This document shows, piece by piece, positions 51,501-62,065 of a DNA stretch of 64,000 nt (the first letter of the stretch is position 1; every line of letters begins with the position of its first letter). The notes beneath the pieces were generated by a model. It did not search any database, had not been told where the DNA came from, and saw nothing but the letters and a program-made list of their open reading frames with translations. The DNA comes from Lingula anatina (taxonomy: Eukaryota; Brachiopoda; Lingulata; Lingulida; Lingulidae): assembly GCF_001039355.2 (NCBI RefSeq), contig NW_019775707.1:170559-234558 (forward strand), in the 5' to 3' direction. Made by a program: the position numbers and the translations under genes.

Positions 51501-51869
51501 ACAATGCTTTATTTTTAGAATTTCTTCAAGCATTAAATTATGGAAATAGTGATAAATTGCTCTGTATGAAACGATTAGATCGAGATCGAATTAAGAAGAA
51601 ATTGAAATAGTTGGAAAATTATATAGCGAGTTTGAAATGGACACGGAAGAGGGTAAAACGATGTTTGTTTTGATAAAATTAATGAGAGAGAAAGACAATG
51701 AGGCAATTGCAAATTATTTTTATTTAAAATATAACAGGTAAAATGCAATGGAGCACGAGTAAATCGAGAAGTGATTTGACGGATTTACAATGGATCATGA
51801 TATTAATTACATAAGATTTGTATGTATTATAATCATTTATGAAGAAGACATAATGAGATAATGATCAAT

Positions 51870-52275
51870 GTGGTTGATATTCGAATCGAGATGTGATTCG
51901 ATGCGAACCGAGATGTGGTTCGATACGAACCGAGGTGTGGTTCGGTAAGAAGTGAAATGTGATTTAATGTGAATCAAGATGTGATTCGATACGAATCAAG
52001 ATGTGGTTCGATATGAATAGAGATATTTGATACGAACCGAGGTGTGGTTCGATAAGAAGTGAAGTGTGATTTGGTGTGAATCAAGATGTGGTTCGATATG
52101 AATTGAGATGTAATTCGATATCAATTGAGATGTGATTCGATACGAATCGAGGTGTGATCCGATATGAATCAAGATGTGATTCGATGCAAATCGAGATGTG
52201 ATTAAATACAAATCAAGATATGGTCGATACGAATTGAGATATGATTCGATATGAATCCAGATGTGATTTGATTAG
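51870..52275. repeat. 22-bp minisatellite, ~18 copies, with higher-order period
   Basis: Consensus close to CGAGATGTGATTCGATACGA plus AT (22 bp), repeated about 18 times with substitutions and a few 1-3 base deletions. Each unit contains ATTCGATACGAAT, a short inverted repeat. A block of four consecutive unit variants (GAGGTGTGG.., TGAA(A/G)TGTGATTT.., CAAGATGTG..) occurs twice, indicating amplification of multi-unit blocks. It lies between the RT and recombinase relics. Confidence 0.92.
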
Positions 52276-52585
52276 ATGAACGTGGATTTGATATCAGTTT
52301 GAAGTTAGAAGGTAGAATTGAGATGAGATCGAGTACGATATAGTCTAAATGTGTTTAGATTTCAAAATTGCAAATAATACAATGATTATATGGAAGACAG
52401 AAAAATTTGATTAGACATATGCGAAAAAGGGAAATTGTAAGGTGAATGTGGAATGGTGAAGTTACCATACTGAAATAGATCGAGCTTAGAGATGATGATA
52501 AGAGATAAGTAGCATAGAAATTCATAAATGCGAATAGTCATTTTCCATTGCAGATTTTCAAAACGGAGATATGGACAAAGTTGAG

Positions 52586-53450
52586 AGAGGCACAGGACAC
52601 ATCACTAAAGATTTTGGCTGCAAATTTACCACAGGGGTTGGAACATTTGAGAGCAGAAAATACTGTACGGAAATACTCATATGTATTTCAGAGAACAATG
52701 GGCGAGTAATGTTGTAGAAATGAATATTTTTCCAACTAACAAGCATGACATTGCACTTAACATATTTAGTTTTATACAACAGTATTGCAAATCAGGAACG
52801 ATTCAAGACGTTAAGTACAGTTTAAAACGGGCAGATGAAATATCAGGTATTAATATAAATTTTTGCGACAATATTATGATAAATAATGTTGTTGAAGCGT
52901 CAAAGAGAATGTCATGCAAGAAAACAGTAAAAAAGGAAATAGTTACTCCGAAAATATTAGAATCAAATTGTAGTTTAGCAGATTTACGAGATGTTGGTAT
53001 ATTCTTAATATCATTTGCAGGTTTGTTAAGATAAAGTGAAGTATGCAATATAAAGAGATCGGATATTTTAAAATATTTATAGAAATAAGTAAAGACTGGC
53101 ATTTACAGGGACGGATCTACTGTTTAGGTTGCTAAAACCGGAAAAGCTACATGTTAAAAAGATATTTGGAAGTAGGTAGTATTGACGAAAATTCAGATAA
53201 TTATATATTTAGAACAGTTACTTATTTAAAGAAATCCAGAAAGCACATTTTACGTAAAAATGGGAAATTGTCGTAAACAAGAATAAGAGCAGTTATTTTA
53301 GAGAAGTTAGATATATTAGGTATGGATTAAAAAAAAAATTAGTTTACATAGTGTGCGTTCAGAGGAGCGATAGCTACAGCAAATTTTGGAGTCAAAGATC
53401 ATTTGTTTAAAAAAGCACGGACGTTGGATTTAAGATGAAGCAAAAGACAC
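52586..53450 (+). pseudogene. Tyrosine recombinase relic of the YR element
   Basis: The core-binding part (RAENTVRKYSYVF, then EQWASN) is followed by an open frame at 52681-53034. Its end, SLADLRDVGIFLISFAGLLR, matches the start of the catalytic domain with the first catalytic Arg region, followed by a stop and SEVCNIKRSDI. Further along come SLHSVRS (second-box H-x-x-R) and KDHLFKKA. Several stops and frameshifts make it inactive. Confidence 0.75.
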
Positions 53451-53560
53451 ATTCAATAGTTTTTCAAAAGGAGTCAAGTATCTCTAAGTGTGGTAAAATT
53501 TTAAGATGTAAAATACATTATTTTAATCGGATTCATAATTCGTGATCATTATCAATCTGT

Positions 53561-53965
53561 TATTACGGTAAGTATTTTTTTCAGGTGGTAAGTATACATG
53601 TATATCTTAGAATAAAAGGATTAGCGGTAGTCGTTTTTAAATTAAAATTGAATAAAATTGCCCGTTCTTTGTGGTCGACGCAGACAGGCATGCAACAGCT
53701 CATAGCAAGGGTTAACGAAATAAATGATTTAAATTGGAAACGGTGGTTGGTGTTTTCGTTGCGAGTTATTAGACAATGAATGATTTATATGCGATTAAGT
53801 GAAACGAATAAGAATATAATACACGCACTCGTCATACTGAAGACGCAAGTTTGAAATCTGCCCCACAATACTTAATGGTTGAAACGCAATTCCACTCAAG
53901 AATTATTGCACATTTATTCTACTAAATGAAAATAAAAAGAGGCCTAAACGGAACACAAAAACGGA
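53561..53965. other. Spacer between YR element and Tc1-like fragment
   Basis: No recognised feature. The ORF at 53585-53779 has no known domain and may be the 3' end of the YR element. Confidence 0.4.
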
Positions 53966-54330
53966 GGGGTGACAAAAGTATTGCACCATCTTTGTGAATA
54001 GTGCTCTATACGGTTTATTGTTCGAGTAACAAGTGATGGATTTTCATCCATGTACACTATAAAGGGTCTCATCGAATGTTTAACGACCTTCTGGCTGTCA
54101 CGTTTCCATTATGGTGAAGGTACGGGAGTTCACAAATGAAAAAAGGGAAAAGAAATTGTTTCTCTGAAGGAGGAGGGTATAGATGTCAGATATGGTGTCT
54201 GATCAGACTGTATGCAGGGTTTACAGAAGGATAGATGGATGGATGGATTGCATTGACGATGCCTATTAAGTACCACCAAAGAATACTATTGCCACTCCCG
54301 TTTTACAGCGCGTATTAAGTCATCTCACTT
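53966..54330 (+). mobile_element. Tc1/mariner-like 5' fragment with HTH start
   Basis: Starts near GTGACAAAAGTATTGCACCA, which looks like a Tc1-type terminal repeat. An ATG at 54111 opens a frame beginning MVKVREFTNEKR and containing EIVSLKEEGIDVRYG after frame changes, typical of a Tc1-family N-terminal helix-turn-helix. No catalytic domain follows, so it is truncated. Confidence 0.6.
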
Positions 54331-54490
54331 TGTGCTACCAGTAACTACGTTGGTATGCAAATGGTATGATTTGCAAAATTATCATATTTATTAATGTCAT
54401 TTCTCCTTACGGTAAAATCCTGTTATATATATTCATATTTCTCAAAACCTCTCATTTCTAGAGAAGATATGCCTGCTAGAGAAAAAGTTA

Positions 54491-54965
54491 TCACTCGAAC
54501 ATCATGGATATACATGTATCGCTATTCTTCACTTTGTCAAAGTAAACTTTGTCAAATTCTTCATTCTGTTTTACTGTCAAGACATTCTTCCAGTCACCAA
54601 CATGACCTGAAATAAAAAAAATAGCTCAAATTCAAAATGTAGCTCAATTATATATGTGTATTGCCGTTATGTTTATTTGTATACTGGTACTTACCTTTTC
54701 TGAAAAAGGTTCCAGTTTGAAAATTAAAGGTTTTATTGATCGCAGGACCGTCTGTCTCTTTCGTGATTCCAAACGAGGTTCTTTTCAAAATGTCTTGCAG
54801 GAAGTCGGTGTCCCTGGGTATATTTGATAAATCAAGAAACTCGATTATCTTCCATGTAGATTTCTCTGGTACATCCCAGTCTTGGATCGTAGGCAATCGT
54901 GCTTCAAGTCCCGGATAGTGTAGTATACGTGCGCCTTTCCATGTGTAATGTCTTCGCGAACACAT
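54491..54965 (-). CDS. Chimeric, internally deleted sulfotransferase copy (exon 1-exon 4 fusion)
   Basis: Exons 54965-54695 and 54606-54491 join in frame to 128 aa without a stop. Residues 1-33 (MCSRRHYTWKGARILHYPGL.., ends DWDVP) match exon 1 of the complete copy. The next residues (EKSTWKIIEFLDLSNIPRDT) match its exon 4, with no intron between. Then comes FFRKGHVGDWKN from the last exon. Everything between is missing: the SFPKAGTYW loop, the catalytic His, the 3'-phosphate Arg and Ser, and exon 3. It cannot bind PAPS normally or catalyse transfer, so it is either a pseudogene or a small non-enzymatic protein. The junction is near 54868-54874 (GTACC/GCACC similarity). The sequence downstream of the stop also resembles the complete copy, so the segment arose by tandem duplication and then deletion. 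Confidence 0.8.
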
Positions 54966-55479
54966 CGGGGAAAAGCTGAATAACTAAGTTTGATTTCTTT
55001 ATAAAATGAACACAATCTTTCAAGAGGTCAATACTTGGTGCTTGGTGGCATTTATTTCATTCCAAGCTGTTTGTGATTTGAAAGATCCCCATACCCTAGT
55101 GGCCTGTCTATTTATAGCTTACATTAATTGCCATATACACAGGTTAACTGGCCACTCGGGGGGTGTGACAGGCATGACAAAAACTAGTGAGGCGTGTTAA
55201 ACATACAGTGGTGCTCATAAGTTAAGCAACACTTTTCATATCTCAACGACTAAGCTTTTTATTGAGGCAAAATTATACTAGTCACTGTTGGGCAAAGTAG
55301 AATAATGTACGTGCGAATAACCCAATTTGCAAAGCGGGGAGGCCAGTTTGGGCACGTTTTGTAATATCGTTTTGTAATATCGTACAAACAATTGTACAGA
55401 AGAAGACTCAACAAGGGAGTCAGATGATAGCAAATTATAGGAAGCCATCGTGCTAGGGTGCCTATGAGACAGAATACAT

Positions 55480-56340
55480 GGCAACACAGAGTAGCACCAA
55501 GTCAAGTGTCCAGGCTGGTAGCAAAATGGCGCCAAACTCATCATGTAAGGGAAAGGCCACGGAGTGGTAGACCGAGATTACCCGATGCAAGAGATAGACT
55601 TGCCACCAGCAGCGGTTTATGCCGGCCAAACAACTGAGAAACATCTGGCCTGCGGTAGTTCGACAGTCAACAAGCATCTTTTAGAAGCTGGATTACCATC
55701 TAGAAGACCCCGTAGAAAACCGCCTTTGAACAACAGAAATAAGGCGATAAGATTGGCATGACCAGATACCGAGAAAGATGGAAACTCAGGACTTAACGAA
55801 GGGTCCTGTGGACTATAGAGAGTGGATTGAATTTGCTGTATGCAGATGGTCGGTTAGAGTCCGGAAAGGTCTAAACCAAGTGTTTCATGATGATTGTGTT
55901 CTCCCACGTTTTCAGGAGGATCCGTCATGGTCTGGGGCGGTTAATTTCTCATTTGGAGAAAAATTGCCACTTAACGTCATGTTAAGGAGGTCTGGTCAAA
56001 AATGCATAGACGAAATCTTGTTAGTGCGCACACAACCACACATTCAGGCAAATCCAGGAAGAAACATCATTTTGATGCAGGATAAGGAGCCCATCCATTA
56101 AGTACAGGTCGTGCAAGACGTGCTGCAACAGCATGGTATCTCCAATATTAATTGGCCTGCATGTTCGCCAGATCTCAATGTAATAGATCCTGCTTGAGGT
56201 ATGATGGGCAGAGCAGTAAATCAACCGCCAAGGGGAAACATTAGAGAGCTCCAGTGGGTAGTAATTGATCAGAAATGGAACCGGCTCCCAATGCAAGATT
56301 TACAAGAATTCAGTGGCAAGTTGCAGGAGATGATGTGAAG
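55480..56340 (+). pseudogene. Tc1-like transposase pseudogene
   Basis: Broken DDE transposase inside the 55206-57035 element. The open pieces at 55564-55761 and 55778-56101 lie in different frames. The conserved pieces are the HTH (RPRSGRPRLPDARDR), the nuclear-localisation-like RSRRPRR block, the QANPGRNIILMQD strand and the PACSPDLN motif. Confidence 0.8.
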
Positions 56341-56442
56341 ATGTTGTTCAAAACCAGGAACGATAGCCCCGTTATTGCTTGCATAATAGACTATAAATTA
56401 TCTGTTATCTATAGTCTTTTTTATTAGAACTTATTCTAAGAC

Positions 56443-56742
56443 CGCATTCACAACGAGTTGAGCCAGGCTTTGGTTGTGTGTGTTTACAAATCCTGGGGAC
56501 TAAATATGGCGGACGTACATGAAAGAAAAACCGCCTAGTCTTTTTATAGTCTCTCCGCCTCCCCATGTGTCATCCCAATGGAGCCGAGATTTAATGACTG
56601 TCCCCCCACAGGGACGACGTGTGGGGAGGCGTGTGAGAGGCGGAGAGACTATTAACAGATTAGGCGGTTTTTCTTTCATGTACGTCCGCCATATTTAGTC
56701 CCCAGGATTTGTAAAGCCTGGCTCAACTCGTTGTGAATGCGA
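56443..56742. mobile_element. 300-bp fold-back MITE with 8-bp target duplication
   Basis: Nearly the whole element is an inverted repeat. Left CGCATTCACAACGAGTTGAG; complement of right, after one extra A, is the same CGCATTCACAACGAGTTGAG. It is flanked by TCTAAGAC at 56435-56442 and 56743-56750. The inner arms (GGACTAAATATGGCGGACGT, AAAGAAAAACCGCCTA, AGTCTCTCCGCCTC) also pair. An 8-bp TSD fits hAT; a 9-bp TSD with one mismatch would fit a Mutator-type element. Confidence 0.92.
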
Positions 56743-57384
56743 TCTAAGACGATTCAATTTAACTTATTTATGATAAGCTGTTTTAATCAGCACGCACTTT
56801 TCTCTATGTGATCATACTTTTACCACATGGTTTGGCACATTTTTTTAAAACAGTAAATTTGTTTATTATCTTAAGCTTTTTGTGTATTAAATTAACAGAA
56901 ATATTCAACTTAAATGAGATGTTTATAAAATATGAAAGAAATAGGCATAATCCTACTAGCAATTTAAATAATGACCATGACAGAATAATCTTTTATGAAA
57001 AAAACGGGGTGTTGCCCAATTTATGAGCATCGGTGTAAGCCACTCGACACGCTGAAGGCGCAAGATGCATCGAGAAGTTCCTTAGTAACCCATTGTCATA
57101 AATTAATGTCCTTAATGTTTTTGACCAGGTTTGCTTAAGAATAAAGTATTGTTTCTGAAAAGGGATCCTTCACATTCGGTAGTTTTATTTCAAATGTTTA
57201 CTTTATTTAATGCAACAAGTGATTGATTTTAGACAACTTTCATTGTAAATAATTTTTTATGATCATGATATGATAAAGTAACAAATGCCAAACAGGCTGG
57301 ATTTTATTGTGGGTTAAATTATAAACGAAGAAAATTCTTTTTTTTTTTTTAAGTTGACAATTAATTTTAAAAAAATGAAAATCA

Positions 57385-59586
57385 CTAAAACATCACAGCC
57401 AAGTCGGTCTCCTTCATTTTTTCAAAGAATTTTTTGTCGAAATCTTCGTTCTGCTTTACTGTGAAGTAGTTCTTCCAGTCTCCAACTTGCCCTAAATATC
57501 AAAAACAACCTATTATTGGTTATTTGGGATCCAAAACTGACACGTATGAAACGCTTTTTAACAATGCAGAAAAGTACGGCTGCTTTATAATGAATTGCTC
57601 TTAAGGAGACATAGTTATGAATATAATGGGGTTTCAACTTGAACAATTGAACATTGCTTTTAGCTTGCCATCGTCCATTATTAAATATTCAAATTCACTC
57701 ACCAACTGGAAAATATTGAAAATTATAATTTTGAACAACGGGAAAGCACAATAAATGACAGCGCCTTTATCAAGTTAATATAAAAAAGGGGGGCTATAAG
57801 TCAATGATTTGAGTCATCTAGTAGAATTACAATGTGAAATATGTATAACTCTGATATAAGAGGTTACGTTAGGGGTTGAGGCCGTCGTTGTGGTCTCAAC
57901 CTGAGACATTTCACCTGGATAACTGATCACCTGATCTATACCACAAGCATTAGCATAAGTGGGCACCTTAACCACCCAAGTGTACCGTAAACCAACACAT
58001 ACTAACAACAATTTACAGTTTGACTCCCACCACCCTCATATACAAACTAGGAGTAAAAGAAACTATACAACACAGAGTAGAGCTGACACAGTATTTAGCA
58101 ATCAAGATCTTGTCCCTAATGAACATACTCAGGGGCGGATTTAGGCCGTCTTCTGCGTCTTCAGGAAGAAGGTAAGATTTTCAAGTTGACATTGACGGGT
58201 CCTAATTTTTTCTGACGGAAGACGGTCAAAAATTGAGGATGGATCAACAAAGATAATTTTGGAGACTCTCAGAAAATATCTCTGGATCCGCCCCTGACAC
58301 TAACATGAAGAAGCCATTAGAAAATTGTGGGTATCCTGACTAGGCAACTGTAATAGCCAACAAAAAGAAGGATTCAGAAAGTCCAACTACCTACTGGGGA
58401 TTAGTATAATGTAAGAATAACTATTCCATACATAGGTAGACTATATGATATACTCATTCAGATTTCTCACCAGCTTTTGGAAATAAGTGAAAAGGTGACA
58501 AATATAACATCATTTTGTACATCCCAGTCTTACATACATTTTTTAAGCATTTGGGATCTCTACATCATTCAAACCCGCTCAGAGGAAAAGTTATTAACGT
58601 AGAGGACAAATTCTGAAAAGGATCAAGTCCAATGTCGTGTATAGTGCTGCATGTGTCGCTATGGACTGCTTTGTATTTCACTTGGCCCTCCTGGGATTCC
58701 ATAGCTCTGAAACATACATTGGAGAAACAAAAAAGCTTTAAAACTGCGAGTAAAGAAACATAAAGGGCCCATTACCAGAGACATTGGTCACATTATAGAT
58801 GAGAAGGACTTCGAATTCAACATTCTGGACCAGGGAGAAAAGTGCAGGGAACGTGGCGTCACAGAAGCTATCTGCGAGCGGGTGGAAAACCCAACAAGTT
58901 CACTCAGCAAGAAAAAGAGGCCTCAGGTTCAGCCTCTAGCACATACCGTATAACAATAGATCATGTGACTAGTTTATCCAGGTCATTACCTAGAGAAAGG
59001 ACTCAGGTTGAGATTGCAACGTCGATCAGTTGTTACTGTAAGTTCAAGTTTAAGAGTTATACATATTTCTCATAAAGGGACTATATCAGTCAAAGAGCTT
59101 GCATTGAAGAGTGTTTTATTTGACCAATGACAATTTTCCACGGGGAACAGTTTCAGGCATCAGTAGGCCTATATGTAATTGTGTTGAGGGAGAGTGTGCG
59201 CTTTGTACTGCCAGAATATGAAACAAGTGACATGTATAAACACTGTCGGTGGTCGGTGTAATTTTGCCAAATGTATCAATTAAGATCATTTATATTTAAC
59301 AACTAGTAATCCAAATGCTCACCTTTTCTGCAAAATGTACCTGTTTGCATTGCTAAACCTTTAGTGAGCGTTTGACCGTCTTCGTTTTTCATGCTTTCAA
59401 ACGAAGTTCTTTTTACAACATTTTGCAGGAAGTTGTCATCCATGGGTAGATTTTCTAAATCTAGAAATCTGATTACTTTCCTCACAGATTCCTCGGGTGC
59501 CTAAAAAAACGGAAGTTGAAAAATTTCTCTCTTGCTCGCTCGCTTTCTCTCTCCTTTCCTAATTTTCTTTTTCTTATAATTCTTTT

Positions 59587-59632
<46 letters not shown>

Positions 59633-59931
59633 AATCGACACACCATTATGCACATGGTTGTCCAAAACTCTAAACAAGGTAATTTTAATTTTGTTCTAGT
59701 ACATTTCTTCCCGAAAAACTCAATGCATGTATAATGTATAACATACAGTGTATGTTTAAATTCGATACACATATTTTTGGAAACATTGGTTTACAAGTGA
59801 CATCCCCAGCCATAATATGATTGAAATATTCACCTTGATGCGTTCCTCGTAACTCATGAACAAAACGTTTGGGTTTTGTCTCTCGTGTGTCCACCAGTCT
59901 AGCTCTTTGTCAAACCAACTGCCATATGCCC
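57385..59931 (-). CDS. Partial sulfotransferase copy, exons 3-5 only
   Basis: Exons 59931-59834 (98 nt), 59500-59323 (178 nt) and 57491-57385 match exons 3, 4 and 5 of the complete copy. Phases are the same, and the first two lengths are identical. They join to 126 codons without a stop: AYGSWFDKELDWW, LFMSYEERIK, FLDLENLPMDDNFLQNVV, and FCRKGQVGDWKN near the end. Exon 1 and 2 equivalents, with the PAPS loop and catalytic His, are not found up to the window edge 4 kb upstream. Either they lie beyond the edge or they are lost. The intron before the last exon holds a Penelope-like relic and a decayed exon 1 relic, which is odd for a working gene. It is therefore called partial. Confidence 0.8.
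57950..58130 (+). mobile_element. Penelope-like element: reverse transcriptase C-terminal fragment
   Basis: Open frame with TQVYRKPTHTNNNLQFDSHH followed by ADTVFSNQD, the RT thumb region typical of Penelope-like elements. The fragment continues after a 167-bp insertion as NMKKPLENCGYPD near 58302-58340. Confidence 0.8.
58130..58296. mobile_element. 167-bp hAT-like MITE inserted in the Penelope relic
   Basis: Starts CAGGGGCGGATTTA and ends TGGATCCGCCCCTG, nearly complementary termini typical of hAT MITEs. The left flank is AACATACT; the right flank starts ACACT, then resumes the Penelope reading frame. The target duplication is therefore recognisable but shortened. Confidence 0.78.
58451..58540 (-). 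pseudogene. Decayed sulfotransferase exon 1 relic
   Basis: The minus strand reads DWDVQNDVIFVT, then a 9-base insertion that disrupts SFPKAG, then a GT donor-like GTGAGA. It closely matches the end of exon 1 of the complete copy (49603-49680), including the intron sequence beyond the donor (CATTCAGAT on the plus strand). It lies inside the last intron of the exon 3-5 copy and cannot be part of that gene in this order. Confidence 0.75.
58580..58935 (+). mobile_element. Penelope-like GIY-YIG endonuclease relic
   Basis: Contains SNVVYSAAC, TYIGET at about 58712 (the GIY-YIG equivalent), KGPITRDIGHIIDEKDFEFN after frame changes, and RGVTEAICERVENPTSS, the usual end of Penelope GIY-YIG domains. 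Stops interrupt it. With the RT fragment at 57950 it is the 3' part of one plus-strand element. Confidence 0.75.
59590..59631. repeat. (CA)n microsatellite, ~41 nt
   Basis: CA run in the intron between exons 3 and 4 of the partial sulfotransferase. Confidence 0.95.
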
Positions 59932-60692
59932 CTGTAGATGTAAGTTCTTTTAATAGGAAACTCACAAAGGGCTTTTAAATAAGCTTCCAAGGGAGAAGAG
60001 AAACATTTTACAAATTGAAAAAAAAACAGGCTTTCGTACGAAAAATTTTTTAGACAAATCATTTGCGGGCGTGAATGTATGAAGGTTTGTGTGTTGTTAG
60101 AGTTTCATATATGGTCAAATTGTCAATCTGTCTGGGCAAATGTCAAACTGGATACCACTGACCATAAATGTATGCATTTATTTTCTTTCGTTGTCCCATT
60201 GCACCGTCGAAGGTCCAATCGAAGTTAATTGGGAATTTGCCTAGATTAGGTGCCAACTTCAGTGGCGGATTTAACAAAAATTTTCGGGGGCCTTCAGGAA
60301 GGAGGGGGAGGAGGGTCGGCTTCGCATCTNATGTTAAGCATGAATTTACCTGCGTGACACATCGAACCAATCACTGTGTTCGTTATAATGGACTCTACCA
60401 CATGAGGTGCATTATAATAATAATATTTTGGTTAAATAATAAATCGTGTCTTAACTATTTATTGGGAATACACCTAATAACCTTTTATATTTTACAAGTT
60501 TTATGTATAATGTCTGTATCAAAAGAAATAAAAAAAATCTATACAAAAAAAAAAACTTTAAAAAACTGCACAACCTGCTCCCCTCCTGTGACCAGTTATA
60601 TAAATGATGAGAGCAGCCTGCCATCAAAACAGAATCAAGGACATTACTCGAAAACAAGTATTGAAGATTGTTGACTGGGATACAAAGCCAAA

Positions 60693-60764
60693 ATGCCTGA
60701 TAGGAAGAAAACTCACTTGTCTCAGTTGGATGATGAAAAATCGGGTGTATCTCTGACGAATAGT
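60693..60764 (+). CDS. Possible first coding exon of an unknown gene
   Basis: ATG followed by 23 hydrophilic codons (MPDRKKTHLSQLDDEKSG..), ending exactly at AGT|GTGAGT, a strong donor. I found no matching acceptor and frame downstream; the ORF at 62709 does not join in phase. Chance is quite possible. Confidence 0.2.
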
Positions 60765-61514
60765 GTGAGTAGAATTGAATATTGATAAAACATATTGTAA
60801 AGTAGTGAGAAAATGTGGAATTCTGAGGGCTACAGTGCATGACGCATAATGTTACACTCTTTCTCTTGGTGATGGAAAATTCCGCCGGCGAAATACAAAG
60901 ATGTTAACTTTTTCAGGTTAAAGCGTTTGTCAGATAGCATTGAGATAGCATTTTATTTCATAGTTACTTGAAATTGGAGTATTTTGGGGAATGAGCTTGA
61001 CCCATGACGTCATGGAAAAATACAGCGTTCCACGTCATTAAGAAACTAAGATATGTGGAGTCGTTGTCTTTCATTTACAAAAAGATTATAGTTACTTGGT
61101 CCAAAGAAGCACACACTTGGGTCTTTTTTAATCTAATCTAAAAATATTTTTTAATGTTAAGCCGGCGACAAGGAACTTATTTAGGTATAGCAAACAGCAT
61201 CCCCAGAAATGCATGGCGCCACGCCTAGCCCACTGCGCATGCGTGCATTTTTAATAAGTTGCTAGATTGCCATAGGAAAAAGAATGGGTTCGCGATTCGT
61301 GGGCCCATGGCGGATAATTGACAAACTAACGGTCTGATGCCGATAGACAGCAACGCTGTGCTATGCTTCAAGCAACTCCTGACCAAATATCGCTAGGGTT
61401 TTTAAAAAAATTCTGTTGTACACACGTACTAAGAAGCTTGCCGTGCATTGCCTAGCCTACCCTCAGCAAAACGCAAATATTGTCAGAAATAGTGATTTTA
61501 GACGGTAGATTCAC

Positions 61515-62064
61515 TCAGAAACAAAGGCAAACTAATTCGTTGCCGATAGCACCAGCAAATAGCAGCACCATACAGAGTCTGATTAAAAACTTACATGGCA
61601 ATTGAAGAACTTTTACCACCGTACAATGGGCACAGTGGCACTTGGCACAAATGTAAAACTACCCAGTGCAAGGCCAAGAATTCAATCAGTATTTTCAATC
61701 ATGTTATCAGATTCTACATAAATTGACCGACAATATCACTATTTAACTAATCTCTTAATCCAAAATGCCTATCACCATTTAGTATTTATGCAAAATTCGT
61801 CTTTCAGATTGCTATTTTTGTAATTTTTAATGCTGCAACTGTTCCAAAATAATCTTGTAGTAAAGGAAAAATGCAAATACGAAGTGGAAGACCAATTTTA
61901 CCCAAATTATTCATTTATTTGAATATAAAAAATCACGATTTAACAACTTAAAATAATCTTTCATGAACTCTTACATGAATAACATATTAAACAAAAATAA
62001 AAGTTATATATAAGTGGTAATGGCTTATTCTGGAATATATGACCTCTGCGCATCATCAGTACCT
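61515..62064. repeat. 550-bp exact duplicate, left copy (probable assembly artefact)
   Basis: From TCAGAAACAAAGGCAAACTA to CATCATCAGTACCT, this appears base for base again at 62066-62615. The copies are separated by one N at 62065. Confidence 0.95.
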
Positions 62065-62065
62065 N

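Larger units (their letters stand above)
50090..53560 (+). mobile_element. Decayed tyrosine-recombinase retroelement (DIRS/Ngaro-like)
   Basis: Fragments on the plus strand appear in the order gag-like, reverse transcriptase, tyrosine recombinase, as in DIRS-type elements. Gag-like: NKHIRIAKKSKASWKAVKGF near 50625. RT start: QFWESIQA near 51050 and KNNKASLENTEYV near 51150. RT palm: LDLRHVN near 51287 and DLKDGYYHI near 51400. Recombinase: ADLRDVGIFLISFAGLLR near 52980 and an H-x-x-R type SLHSVRS near 53340. Many stops and frameshifts interrupt it. A 22-bp minisatellite lies between RT and recombinase. The termini are not determined, so the boundaries are approximate. It separates two sulfotransferase copies. 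Confidence 0.8.
55206..57035 (+). mobile_element. Tc1-like transposon relic with TIRs and TA duplication
   Basis: Left end CAGTGGTGCTCATAAGTTAA; complement of right end CACCGATGCTCATAAATTGG. Both continue into GCAACAC and are flanked by TA (55204-55205, 57036-57037). Inside lies a transposase relic with VSRLVAKWRQT, SGRPRLPDARDRLAT, LLEAGLPSRRPRRKPP, IQANPGRNIILMQDKEPIH and WPACSPDLNVID. The second and third acidic positions of the DDE triad are partly recognisable, but MQDNARPH-type sequence is altered and stops interrupt the frame. A 300-bp MITE is nested near its 3' end. Confidence 0.88.

Noticed and set aside
51996-52211. Minus-strand ORF of 71 codons with repeated SNH/IRI phrases
   Set aside because: It is the translation of the 22-bp minisatellite.
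51870-52275. 22-bp repeat array as a CRISPR array
   Set aside because: The units are contiguous and diverged with no spacers, and the host is an animal. It is a minisatellite.
60451-60840. 129-codon minus-strand ORF
   Set aside because: Low-complexity hydrophobic translation of AT-rich DNA, with no family resemblance.
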